From Isoetes taiwanensis (taxonomy: Eukaryota > Streptophyta > Lycopodiopsida > Isoetales > Isoetaceae), in the NCBI GenBank assembly GCA_021234155.1, contig JAJEKV010000125.1, positions 2,100,775 through 2,164,774 of the forward strand: a stretch of DNA of 64,000 nucleotides, written 5' to 3'. The position numbers and the translations under genes are program-made. Positions 43,346 through 54,068 of this stretch are shown here, piece after piece. The first letter of the stretch is position 1. Every line of letters begins with the position of its first letter. The notes below the pieces were generated by a model, which worked only from the letters and a program-made list of their open reading frames with translations, was not told where the DNA came from and made no database searches.

Positions 43346-46300
43346 AGAAGAAGACAATGCATTTTCTTGTTTTGGCGAAATCTCAATACTTGCACACTCA
43401 CTTCATCTCCATTCCATCACCACCCTGTCATGTTCACACTCACTTCTGCCTTTTCACACTCACCATACTCCATTCACATCATTCCATCACCACATTCACA
43501 CTCATTCCATCAACATTTGCACTTTACACTCTCATTCTATCATGTTTCCACTTAGACACCTTGGTACAAAGTTGAAGACCCCTCTAGTTATTTATTTTTG
43601 ACATCACATGGTGAGGGACCGACCTTTTTTTCTTGTTTTGGCGAGATGTTGCCCCAAAGGGCAACATGCTAATTGTGATCTATACATTCAAACTAGGTCA
43701 ATTCATCTTGAAAGACTAGGTCAAAGTTTGGAAGATTTTGGTATTCAACATTGATATGGAGGTCAAAGGATGTTCATTCTTCAGGTCAACAAGAGCTCAA
43801 GTTGAAAGTTCACAAGAGGTATTTTATTTGGGGTCAAATGCTTAGTCAAGAATATACTCTAGAAGAATCTGGGTTATGAAGTTTGGAAGACATCTTTTGA
43901 AGTTTGGAAGATTCCTGTACACATGGCACCAAATCCTAGATTCCCTCTTTTCTTTTCTTTTCTACCTCTTTATTCATGCCTTATTTCCCTGCCTTTATTT
44001 GACCATTGTGCCTGCCCTTTTTACCATATTTGCCAAAATGTTCATCTCAAATATTTCTCTATCCGCATTCTCCGTCTCCTTTCATTTCATTACCATATTT
44101 TTCTATCATTACCCATGCACATCCTTTTGAGTTCCCATTATCCTATTCTCTCTTACTCCATATTCTTTTACCCTCTTGACCCCCATTTGTTTTCTTCCTC
44201 TTACCCCATGGTGACCATTGCCTAGGTATTTGTGCCACTCATTATAGCCCCAAACTAGCCTCAAATTTGAAGGATCACATGGCTATACTCCCCTATGGTC
44301 CAAAATTGCTAGATTTCCATAATAGAACTATATTATCCCTAAAAGACCTTGGCCGAAATTCCTAAAAGGCCAAAATACGAGCATATTCGGGCATATACTC
44401 CTCAAAATACGCGAATCGTATCGCGAGTTTTGCCGAAAAATACGGTCTTCAACCCTAAAATTTGGAAATCAGCTTATATCCCGCCGGAATTGGATCCTTA
44501 AGCTCTGTAACTTAACTATTTTTGGATTCCTCCATCTAAGCAACACATTAAGCCTAAAATCATGGTCTGTAATCCCGGAAATCTCAAAATCAAACCTATA
44601 TACTGTAACAAACATAAACAGTGAGTTTTTAGAAGGCCCAGAAGCTCAAACCTTACAGTGATCATTGCTAAGCATGACTTGAAGGATTTTTGAAGACTGA
44701 GTACTCCCCGATCAGATCCAAAGAGATTTGGTTGAATTTATCCTCTAAAACTATTTGATGACCTGAAGTTGATATTTTCTTGCATTTGAAGTACTGAAGT
44801 ACCATTATTCATTATTATTATGATTGATTTACCTCTATATCAATGAAAAATTGATGCCAAGTTGAAGAAATTCTCTCGATATGATTCTTGACAATTTTGT
44901 CTTCCAAAAAATCTTCTGAGAAAATTCCCTATATTCTTAATTGCTTTTGGTCGATTGCCTTCAATCCACGATACATCCGAGACCCTTGTGCTTTGAAAAA
45001 ACCAAAAATTCCATTTACAACTCGAGTTAGAAAAAATTGCATTTCTTTTGGTTGTTCTTGATCAGTATTTTGCAAAATCTGAATGCAAAAATACCTATGA
45101 GCATCCAAATGAAGATCGATATCATGTCCACACTCCGAATACCCTTGTGATATATTGGCTTTGAAACTTCTCAAAAAGTGATCGAAACTCTAGTTCCATT
45201 TTCACGATCCTTTTTTTCTGAGTTTGGTTTTGCCATTGACCAATTTTTGACCCCATTTTAAGCTTGAATATCTCTCAGGATAATGATCTGACTTGGTCAG
45301 GGATTTCAACATTAGTCTCCTACAACTTTTTGTGCGGACTAAATCATCGACCCAAAGATTCAATTCATTATCATTTGCTACATCAATTTGAGTCAAGGTT
45401 CCATTTTCTTGAAATGGGAAAGGTATGGAAACTTTGAGTTTTTGGCTTTTTTGATAGATTTATCTTCCATAGACTGATCACCTTAAGTGATCTGGAGGTC
45501 CTAACCCCAATTTGGGTTTATACTCAAGTTGGCTTATTGAGGTTGACCTTTGAAGCCAGGTTGAGGGTCAACAAATAGTTTATTCAAACAAAGCTTATTA
45601 TTAATATGAGACTTGTGATTTCTTACTACACAATATTACACTGGTCTGGATAGCAAATATGGATGAAAAATCACAAAATATGCTTGATCATGTAAAGTCA
45701 AAGTCCAAATACCAACAAATCATGTTCTGGCATGGCTCTCCAATCCATCTGCCTGTCTCAATTCGGAGATGGTGGGCACCTGTGCAAATGGAAGCAATGA
45801 GTCTTTCATAGGCAGATGGGTACGCAGGTAACATTGCGTGCCCTGCTCCAAGGTGGGGTTTATGTGGCGCTGGCAATGTGTTGTCTTGACGTGTTCAAGA
45901 GCGCCGGCATCCCAAAGCTCGTTGAGGAAGCAAGCATCTAGGTATTGTCTCAAGCTCCAGCCTGCCTTTGTTTGCACTTGTGCTCCTGCACATTTTATCT
46001 GGCAAGCCACTGAGCTTGCTTTTCCTTCCAACAGGCCTTGAGACGCTATGGCCCTATGGCCATGGTATAAGCCAGGCTAGGGTGATGAGCATCATCCATA
46101 CTGACCCTAAAGAGCTATTGTGAGGTTTCACACCTAGGTGCTTAACTAAAATGATTTGAATTAGTTGGTTGTTTAGAATTGATAAATGGAATTTATTTCA
46201 GTCTTATGCTAATTTGTTCATACTATTCTTGTTCTTTTCGTACTTCTCATAATTCTACAAGAAGTTTATTGCATTGCCAATTAGTAAAAAGCCATGATGA

Positions 46301-46868
46301 TGGAGATACAAACAACTTGAATGTAAGGTTCTGCATTAGAATGTACTTACTTCTTGTGTTACGTTGAGATTTGCAATTACATTGTTGTGCTTTGGTGGTT
46401 ATTGAAATTTGTAGGATCTAAAGAAAATCATGCCAGAGTTCAAAGGATGCCTTGAGAAAGTGTCTTATTTGCTTTTTCAATTCGTACAAATGGTAGCAGA
46501 TTGCCAGTTGACTTTCCTAGTGTTAGTATTTGAGCAAAATATATTCTCAATTTAAATGTCTAGCAAGATTAATCATTTACAACCTGTCTTAGAAGCAATA
46601 AGGGAGCCAAAATATGGTCACTAATCCCTTATGCCATATCAATCATATTACCAACAAATACTAGCATAAAGTAAACCGGCCCAAATCATCACTCCTGCTT
46701 GTGGATGTGTTTTCCTCAGTCATAAGCAATCATATATAGCTGCTCTTGGTAGATCTGGCGGTTCAGGGAATAGATAAGCTTTCCAATCCAGGCCTCATCT
46801 ATTATTCCCAAATATCCCAGGCAGTATTAAAACCTCTGAACCATTGAAACCTAACTAGGTTTCCATCG
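43346..46868. other. Long stretch without a recognisable gene
   Basis: 43380-43560 is a cattcac/catcac-rich low-complexity run. 43680-45600 is AT-rich; a gaagtttggaaga phrase is duplicated at 43879-43915. Minus frames at 44929-45174 and 45202-45396 are protein-like in composition but match nothing. 45690-46031 is less AT-rich, and its minus frame (103 codons, with two closely spaced Cys/His) could be a captured gene fragment, not identified. The rest is featureless. Confidence 0.4.
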
Positions 46869-46869
46869 A

Positions 46870-46885
46870 TATTTTTCCCCCAGAT
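46870..46885 (-). promoter_or_regulatory. Candidate polypurine tract of the copia element
   Basis: In reverse complement, ctgggggaaaaatatcg about 220 bp after the end of the RNase H frame is the best purine run at the expected place. The LTR itself is not identified because the opposite LTR lies outside the window. Confidence 0.3.
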
Positions 46886-47102
46886 TATTTTATCGTGAGA
46901 AAAGTATATGGGCCGAAAAGCGGAATACTGACTTTAAAATTGGATTGAAGGCCTCAAATGCGTGGCAAGCGCCCTTTTCAATTTATGTGCTTTTTACTTG
47001 CATTCACTGCCACTGCTTCTCATGAATGCTCATATGACTCATAACCCTCGCCCTTTGCTTCTCATAGGCTAGAGCTTGCGGCAATTATTAGATGAATTTC
47101 CA

Positions 47103-47606
47103 TCACTCCTCCTTCGACTCATAAGTGCGCAAGTCCGGGTACTTTCTGCTTATATTTAACTTGGCCTTTAATTCCCAGAATTTGTTTGTAGGAAGAGCCT
47201 TTGTAAAAATATCAGCAATTTGTTTGTTAGTATCCATATACATCATTTGAATTAATTTTCTTTCAGCTAATTCCCTTATAAAATGGATACTTAGCTCTAT
47301 GTGCTTGGTCCTGTCATGCTGCACAGGGTTCTTCACTATGGCTATACAACTTTGGCTATCTGTCCATATTATTGTAGGGCTTACTTGTTCACAATTTAGC
47401 TCAAGCAACAACCTTCTAAGCCAAACTATTTCTTTAGCAACAAGTGATGATGCAGCATATTCTGCTTCTGCAGAGCTCATTGCTACTGTTGCTTGTTTCT
47501 TGCACCTCCATGTAATCACACCACCACCAAGAAAAATAGCATAACCTGAGGTGGATCTTCTAGAAGATAGGTCACCTCCCCAATCTGCATCACTATAGCA
47601 AGACAT
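47103..47606 (-). CDS. Copia RNase H domain and pol C-terminus
   Basis: 167 codons open. It begins just before CYSDADWGGDLSSRRSTSGY, contains TVAMSSAEAEYAA and IIWTDSQSCIAIVKNP, and ends with the ADIFTKALPTNKF motif found at the C-terminus of copia pol. D (YSDADW), E (SSAEAEY) and D (TDSQS) catalytic acids are all kept. The gene continues upstream (rightwards) in broken frames (47607-48106 retains words such as YLKGTQNQGICYDSTDL). Confidence 0.9.
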   Translation of the reverse strand: MSCYSDADWGGDLSSRRSTSGYAIFLGGGVITWRCKKQATVAMSSAEAEYAASSLVAKEIVWLRRLLLELNCEQVSPTIIWTDSQSCIAIVKNPVQHDRTKHIELSIHFIRELAERKLIQMMYMDTNKQIADIFTKALPTNKFWELKAKLNISRKYPDLRTYESKEE

Positions 47607-47999
47607 TGTAAGATCTGTTGAATCATAACATATTCCTTGGTTTTGAGTACCCTTTAGATATTTGAGTACACGTTTGGCTGTCTCCCAATGTTTCCTAGTG
47701 GCATCATGATTCTTCTCGCCGAATGTTTACTTTGATAAGCAATATCACGGTCGAAAGTGCAATTAGCTAAATAGAGGAGACATCCAACTAAAGCTCGTAA
47801 AGGTATATTTTCCATGTTTATAATATCTTCATCAGTAGATTCTTTGAATGTCGGTCAATCTATGTCCCTGAGCCATGGAATTTTTGCGGTTTTGGCCTCA
47901 ACCAAGTTAAACCTCTTAAGCATATTCTCTATATGCTTACTTTGATGTAATTTGAGCCATTTTTGTTCTTTGTTTACGACCACCCTCGATTCCTAAGAA

Positions 48000-48646
48000 T
48001 TTTTCTTAGCTCTCCCAAATCGCCATTTGAAAACTTTAGGATGTTCTTGCATTTTTTAGAACATTTAATGAGGTTGCCACCATAATGCGATCATCTACAT
48101 AGAGGGCTATAATGCAATATTCCTTATTCGCTCAAATCTATAAAGATTACCATCATTGTGCAGCTTGTTAAATCCTTGTTCTTGCGTAAATTGATTCATA
48201 CAAAGATACCATTCTCTTGGAGGCTGTTTCAATCCATACACGGCTTTGTTTAGCTTCCAAATCATATTCTTGCCTTGTTCATACCCGGAGGTTGCTTTAA
48301 GAATGCTTCCTCTTCTAGAGTTGCATTTAAAAATCTTTGTTTTAACATCCATATGATGTATTTCTAATTGCATAGCATTAGCCATGGCCAATAATATCCG
48401 ATGCTTGTCAATTTGACTATGGGTAAATATGTCTCATCATAATCTCCCCTTTTTCGTGTATACCCTTGAGCTACTAATCTAGCTTTGTATTTTTGTACCA
48501 TCCGGGTTTAGTTTAATTTTGAATAGCCATTTCTTTGCCAATAATATTCGCGCTTGCCATCCGACTTCACAAGTTCATATGTCTTAGTTTCTTCAAACGA
48601 AGTTGAGTTCTTCATTCATGGTCGCTGGTCCATTTATCCTTTGTCA
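48000..48646 (-). pseudogene. Copia reverse transcriptase (RVT_2), broken
   Basis: 48391-48107 reads LEIHHMDVKTKIFKCN then GYEQGKNMIWKLNKAVYGLK, the start of the copia RT (canonical QMDVKTAFLNG and KLKKALYGLKQAPR). The catalytic YVDDML part lies near 48080-48110, where ALYVDDRI is readable in another frame. 48430-48640 gives NEELNFV and a basic segment. Frameshifts at several points. It is cut at 48646 by the CACTA element. Confidence 0.8.
48644..48646. other. Target-site duplication (left copy) of the CACTA element
   Basis: tca immediately before CACTACAA; identical tca at 62122-62124 after the right end. Three bases is the CACTA-superfamily duplication length. Confidence 0.9.
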
Positions 48647-48654
48647 CACTACAA

Positions 48655-49080
48655 GGATAGTCGACGCCCAACGACGCCGCTGACGTCGAAGAACGACGGG
48701 TCGCCGCCGAACATCGACGGTTATCGCTGCTCAACGATGACAACGTTGCTTCGGACGCCGCTCAACGACGCTTCGTGGATGACGGTTCGATTGGCTGCGT
48801 AGGTGGGTATGGGGCCGCGTCGGGCGTGCTCAGCGTCAAAACATCGCCACCAACGCCGTTGAACGACGCCTCACGAGCCGTGGCACATCCGGCCGCGTGG
48901 GTTTGGCCGACATGCCAGTCGGGCACGCATGCCGTTCTCGCGACGTCGTCGACATGACGCCGTTAAACGACGTACTGAATATCCGATGGGTTAGCTTTCG
49001 CCGGCGTGGCAGATCGTCCGCCACGCATTATTGTTGGGCCAGAAGCCTACGTAACGCAACGTCGTTTAACGACTTTTTTT
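48655..49080. repeat. Left subterminal repeat region of the CACTA element
   Basis: GC-rich stretch with repeated aacgacg, cgacgcc and acgtcgtttaacgac words (last one at about 49058). It ends in a T/A homopolymer stretch, about 49072-49117. Confidence 0.8.
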
Positions 49081-50249
49081 TTTGGGAAAAAAAAAACGCG
49101 AAAAAAAAAAAAAAATTTAATAATCGACGTCTTATCGCTTGGAATGCCAAAATTACCCTATGGACTAAGTTACCTGGCCGCTTTTGCAAAAAACGACACA
49201 CACTTAAGCCCCACATTCTGCAAGATTCAATGCCCACCTCCCTAGGCCAATTGACTATGAGTGTGTTGCACATGAGATAGTTTGCTTCTTGAGAAGGTGG
49301 CCTTTGGCCACAAAACTTGGTCCCTAGGGCAATGTCGACGCTCTCAAGGCCCATTGGCAGCCAATCACGGTTGGGAGAGGGACTTTTGGGGCAAGGCGCT
49401 TCAGGGTGGTTTTTAGGGTCCGTGGCGTCAACACCCCCTACGCCAAGACGCCAAGCAAGGTCCTAGTCGAATCGACAAGGATAGAGCCTCAAACGTGAAA
49501 CCCTATGAGTTGCCGGGTTCTAGCGGGGTTTTGCGTTTTGGGTGCCGAGTTTTGGATAAGGTTTAGATCAAATAGTTTGCAACGACCGGACACTGTTGTT
49601 GTTGGGCGAAATGAGGCACACTTGCCCAAGTCAAACAAGGCGGGGACCTTGCAAGGCCTCCTCATTAGAGGGGAGAGTCCGAACCCCGGAGGCGAGCCCC
49701 AAAAGCTTCGAGGCAGCCTTTTTTCGGCCCACGGGGCGACGCTAAAGACCACACTCGGGATCTCGGTTCGGTATCGTGATCCCGTTGAATCCTTTGTTCC
49801 GGGAACCTGGTCCGAGAAGGTCCAAAAATCCAACATCCGGCCCGGGAGAACATATCAAAATGGCGTCCCTTGCGGGCGACAGCAGTAGAAACCAAAGTGT
49901 TTTGTCGTTCGGACATTGCGGAGGCTTCAAATGCCGATCCGACTTCGCCACATCGTCAGGAATGCCAAAATTACCCTAGGGGGATTCTCGTGGTTTGAAA
50001 AAGAAACAAAAGTTATGCAAAAAGATTCAAAGCCTCAGGGCCAACCTCCAGGCCAATTTTGCAAAAGAAACATAACACTTACGGTTCCACAAAAGGTTTT
50101 GGTCCCCTACATTCATCCGAATGCCCGCGAGAGGGGAAGGGGTTTGGGGCCACCTCCTAGGCCAATTTTGACTACGAGTGTGTTGTACATTAGATAGTTT
50201 GGGCAGAGTTAATCCATAGTAAGGGGTGGATGAGCCCACGGCCACAAAA

Positions 50250-50900
50250 CTTGGTCCCTAGGGCAATGTCAAAAATTTTGGATAAGGTTTAGATCAAATA
50301 GTTCCATTGGCGAGCATTAATAAAGCAAGTCCAAGGCCAGGAGTTTGGAAGGCCTTTCCCGGGAGAGGGGAAGTTGCCCGTCGTCGTCGCCCGGACTTAA
50401 ATTCACGGGCGAGGCTTAAAAGACCAGAGGAATTTTGGGGCAACTTTGAATCCTTTGTTCCGTGAACCTGGTCCGAAGGGGTGGTTTTAGGGTCAAACCG
50501 TGCAAGGCAAACAAGGCGTCAACTCCCATTAGAGGAGGGGTCCGAACCCGATACTACATCATGAAAGAAGACGCAAAGAAACAAGGTCCTAGTCAAATCT
50601 GACAAGGATAGAGCCTCCAAATCCGTAAACCCTATGAGTTGAAAAAAAGTGTTTTGTCCCTTTAGCGAGGTTTTCGGCGTTTTGAGTCTAGGGCCCGAAG
50701 AATTTTGGTCTTTTTGCCCACTTGGGACCCACGGTTAGGCAACATTAGATAGGGTAGAAGGGGGTAAAACTTGGTCCCCTAGGTGGAGTCCATTAACCCA
50801 ATTTGGGAGGGGAACCGTCCGTCTTTTACGCCGGAGACCAAAGCAACACCCACCCTCTACATGCCAAGTCCAAAAATGGCAGGATGTGCTTGCGCCAAAA
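50250..50900. repeat. Scrambled copy of the array unit
   Basis: Pieces of the 1.12-kb unit appear out of order and interleaved. gataaggtttagatcaaata is followed at once by ccattggcgag (normally about 500 bp apart), then gaggggaagttgcccgtcgt, gaggaattttggggcaa, tttgaatcctttgttccgtg, ggtggttttagggtc, cattagagg, and again aaaacttggtcccctagg and gagtccatt near 50770-50795. It could be a rearranged unit or a consensus artefact in a high-copy array. Confidence 0.7.
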
Positions 50901-51638
50901 AATGAACTTTTTGGAATGTGGCCGGCAGCTTTTGCCATTGGGAACGGTTGGGTAGGTATGAAATTTCAAAGGGAAGAGCCGCTTCAAAAAAATGAACCTT
51001 GCTAACGACTTGGCTCCATTCAAAGAAAGAAGGTAAGAAAAAAAATCTCTTATACGGCAAAAAGCAAAACTAGAAATAGGTTGCTTGCTAGCTTGTAAAA
51101 ACTTGCATGGAATCAACGCACAAAATTAACTAAGTTGTTTGAGATTTCTTTGAATGATTTGATGTGACATGTTATGTATTATGTTTTATGCTTATCATTC
51201 GAATTTTCAAGCATGTGTGTTACGTACTTCACATTCCCCCTTTCTAAATTGCTTTTGATTTTTGCTAAGCAGCTCCTTCAATTTGCACGATGGTGGGCCT
51301 ATTACTTATTATTACATAAGGTAAGAAACATGTCATTTTCAGTGATTTCACTGTTATACCTGCTGTAATATTTCATTGTCAATGTACTATTCTAATATAA
51401 AACATTATTATAATCTCACTGTTATATCTATAAACAGTGTTGGGCAATATAATATTATTATATTCTCATTGTGATCTTTCGTACCATTTATATTCTTTTT
51501 ATATTACATAACAGTAACTTCAATTCACTTATTTTATATTATTATTTGTGCTTGTGTGGAGGTATTTTCCTTCGTATCCATGACTTTTATGTTGTATTTT
51601 TCTTTCAGGAATTTGATGGGGTACAAAGCATAGCTAAT

Positions 51639-53855
51639 ATGAGGAAAGGGAAGGAGAAACAAATCAGGGGCAAAGGCAATGATGGCCAAATCAGTCTTTT
51701 CTCAATGCGTGGATTTAGAAAGGATGTGCCACCTTCCGATGAAGATACAACAATTGCACAAAGTGACTTGCATGTGGAGCTTGAAGAACACACCAAAGAA
51801 CTAGCAGTGGAAATGGGTCGTGTCAACAAAGCCAAACGTCTCTATCAAAGTGATTGGCCTGAGAAATTTATGTGGCTTGTGGAGGACTTAGAAGCTGGTC
51901 TTTTATGGTGTAGTATTTGCAAGAAAGATCCTTATTGTAAGTCATTATTTGGTACATCAGGATCAAAGAATTTTAAGACATCTGCATTGGAGGATCATCA
52001 AAAAAGCCAAGCCCATAGGGATGCAATTTTATTGCAAGAGCGCGATAAAGATGGGCTTCAAAAATGTGGTAAAAAACGGAAAGCAAGTGTCGATGCAGCA
52101 CTGGAGAAGTTGTTTAAGTGTGCTTACTTCATAGCAAAGGAGGATTTGGCATTTCGAAAACTTGTAAACTTATTGAAATTGCTACGTGAGTGTGGTGTGC
52201 AAGATTTACCATTCATGTATAATGATAACAAAGCTTGTGCAAGTTTTGTGATTCACATTGGTAAGGCTCTTGAGATTGAAATCTATGATAGAGTCAGAAA
52301 GAGCCCATGGTTTGGTCTCATGGTGGATGAATCCACAGATGTCAGTGTTACAAAGAATTTAATTTTGTATGTCACATTTGTGGAAGATAGAAAAGTACGA
52401 ACCTCTTATTTGGGGCTGCTAGTAGTGAAGGATGGCACATCAAACACGATCACTAATTGCATCCTTGAGCTTTTGAGCCAGTGGAATTTAGACATTGGGA
52501 AGATGATGGGCTTTGGAAGCGATGGAGCTTCAGTTATGGTAGGTGCAAGCAATGGAGTTGCTAGCAAATTGAAGGTACTTAATCCATTCTTGACCACTTT
52601 GCATTGTTGTGCGCATCGTACTAATTTGTGTGTGCAAGAGGCCTCAAAGAAAGCGGAAACTAAAGCTACATGTAAAATGATGGATGAGATTGTTAACCGA
52701 GTGGCTACATACTTCTCCAAGAGTACTCTACGGCAAGGACGGTTACGTGAGATGCAAGAGGCATTGGAGTACTCACACTTGAATGTTTTAGGAATTGTAA
52801 AGACACGTTGGCTTAGCCGACATGGAGCTATTGCACGGATTTGTGATGCATATGAGCCTCTAATGTCTACTCTACGTGAAGAAAGAGATGCCACCTCTAT
52901 CTATGTAAGTCTAAAACCGTTTAAAGTGGTTTACATTCTTCACTTTCTTGCGGATATTCTTCAAATCACGTCCTCTTTAAGTTTGGAATTTCAAAAAGAT
53001 TTTGTAGATGTAACTATGGTGGGAGGTTTGACAACAGTGCGCATTATGGAAATAGAGGAGAATTTTTTGCAGCATGCTACTGTTGATTTAAATGGTTTTG
53101 AAAGGGATAGCAAGAACTATCCCATCATTCCTGACTATGGTGGAAATAAAGGGATGCTTGCAGCATTAAGAGGTGCCGTGAAAGGAGATATGTATCGCAG
53201 CGTGCAAATGGAAAGAGACATTAATGGTGAGGATCTAACTGAGGCTATTGATTTTCAAAGTTTATTTGCACGTGCTTTGATAAAAACATTGAAGGAAAGG
53301 CTTCAAGATAGTGCAACTCTTTCTGCTATGAAAATGTTGGTTCCTGCTAGTATACCCGTTGGATCTATTGCTGAACGCAAGCTTGCGGGTTTGGAGGAAG
53401 TAAGAACTCTTGGTGAGTTCTATGGAGTTGAGAAAAAAGTTGGCGATAAAGTTTTTGCTCCAATAGTGAATAAAGAAAAGTTGCTTGAGGAATATGGGAT
53501 GTTTAAGAGACAGGCTACTACTGAATGGTTGGGACGAGGTTTCTTGGACACTTGGAGCATGATAAATTGCAATGATGTTTGGAAAGGTAAGTTTCCTGAG
53601 CTCTTAAAAATTGCTATGATTGGGTTGGTTCAATGTTCTTCTACTGCAACATGTGAAAGAGGCTTCAGTCGTCTTAATATCATAAAGAACAAGTACAGAA
53701 ATAGACTCAAACGGGATGGCGTTGATGCATTGATCCATGTAGCTCTAGAGGGCCCTGAACTGGAGGATTATGATTTCAATTCAAGTATTTTGATGTGGAA
53801 AGAAAGCAAGGACTATCAAGGACTATCGGCATATCTACACAGGCATCCCTCGTGA
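51639..53855 (+). CDS. hAT transposase, ZNF862/KIAA1586-like, 738 residues, open throughout
   Basis: Start chosen at the ATG in MRKGKEKQIRGKGNDGQ; a splice-acceptor-like tctttcag lies 31 bp upstream, so a 5' non-coding exon may exist. Residues 70-126 form a TTF/BED-type zinc finger: C91-X2-C94, H120-X5-H126. The RNase H-like core has LMVDESTD (D230) and GSDGASVMVG (D295). A DUF4371-like segment precedes CCAHRTNLC. The C-terminal dimerisation domain has TCERGFSRLNIIKNKYRNRL (C672 onward), as in Dimer_Tnp_hAT. Length is typical. After the stop at 53853-53855, another frame continues GIPREEREVLVDEDIDID to a stop at 53914, so the last residues may have been altered by a one-base change next to a small gactatcaag duplication. 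It would bind the hAT ends in the nucleus and cut and reinsert the element. No disabling change was seen. It is the youngest-looking coding sequence in the window. Confidence 0.93.
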   Translation: MRKGKEKQIRGKGNDGQISLFSMRGFRKDVPPSDEDTTIAQSDLHVELEEHTKELAVEMGRVNKAKRLYQSDWPEKFMWLVEDLEAGLLWCSICKKDPYCKSLFGTSGSKNFKTSALEDHQKSQAHRDAILLQERDKDGLQKCGKKRKASVDAALEKLFKCAYFIAKEDLAFRKLVNLLKLLRECGVQDLPFMYNDNKACASFVIHIGKALEIEIYDRVRKSPWFGLMVDESTDVSVTKNLILYVTFVEDRKVRTSYLGLLVVKDGTSNTITNCILELLSQWNLDIGKMMGFGSDGASVMVGASNGVASKLKVLNPFLTTLHCCAHRTNLCVQEASKKAETKATCKMMDEIVNRVATYFSKSTLRQGRLREMQEALEYSHLNVLGIVKTRWLSRHGAIARICDAYEPLMSTLREERDATSIYVSLKPFKVVYILHFLADILQITSSLSLEFQKDFVDVTMVGGLTTVRIMEIEENFLQHATVDLNGFERDSKNYPIIPDYGGNKGMLAALRGAVKGDMYRSVQMERDINGEDLTEAIDFQSLFARALIKTLKERLQDSATLSAMKMLVPASIPVGSIAERKLAGLEEVRTLGEFYGVEKKVGDKVFAPIVNKEKLLEEYGMFKRQATTEWLGRGFLDTWSMINCNDVWKGKFPELLKIAMIGLVQCSSTATCERGFSRLNIIKNKYRNRLKRDGVDALIHVALEGPELEDYDFNSSILMWKESKDYQGLSAYLHRHPS

Positions 53856-53997
53856 GGAGCGAGAAGTACTTGTTGATGAGGATATTGATATTGACATGGA
53901 AAAAGACTCTACATAACAAGGTCTCTTGCTTCAAACTTATTTATCATGTAATTCATGATTTAAATTTGCATTAAGTTTTTGAATGGCATAACTATTT

Positions 53998-54068
53998 CTT
54001 TTATGATATGCTCAATGCATTAAGTGTTTTATGATATGCTCAATGCATTAAGTGTTTTATGCTCAATG
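53998..54068 (+). repeat. 30-bp tandem duplication in the hAT 3' region
   Basis: ttatgatatgctcaatgcat at 54001 and again at 54029, then a shorter ttatgctcaatgc at 54057. Confidence 0.85.

Noticed and set aside
43164-44225. Series of overlapping plus-strand frames encoding His/Ser/Phe-rich peptides
   Set aside because: They follow cattcac and ttctttt low-complexity runs with no conserved motif.
45690-46031. Minus-strand 103-codon frame that looks like a captured exon
   Set aside because: Composition is plausible but there is no recognisable domain and no splice structure; mentioned only in the spacer entry.
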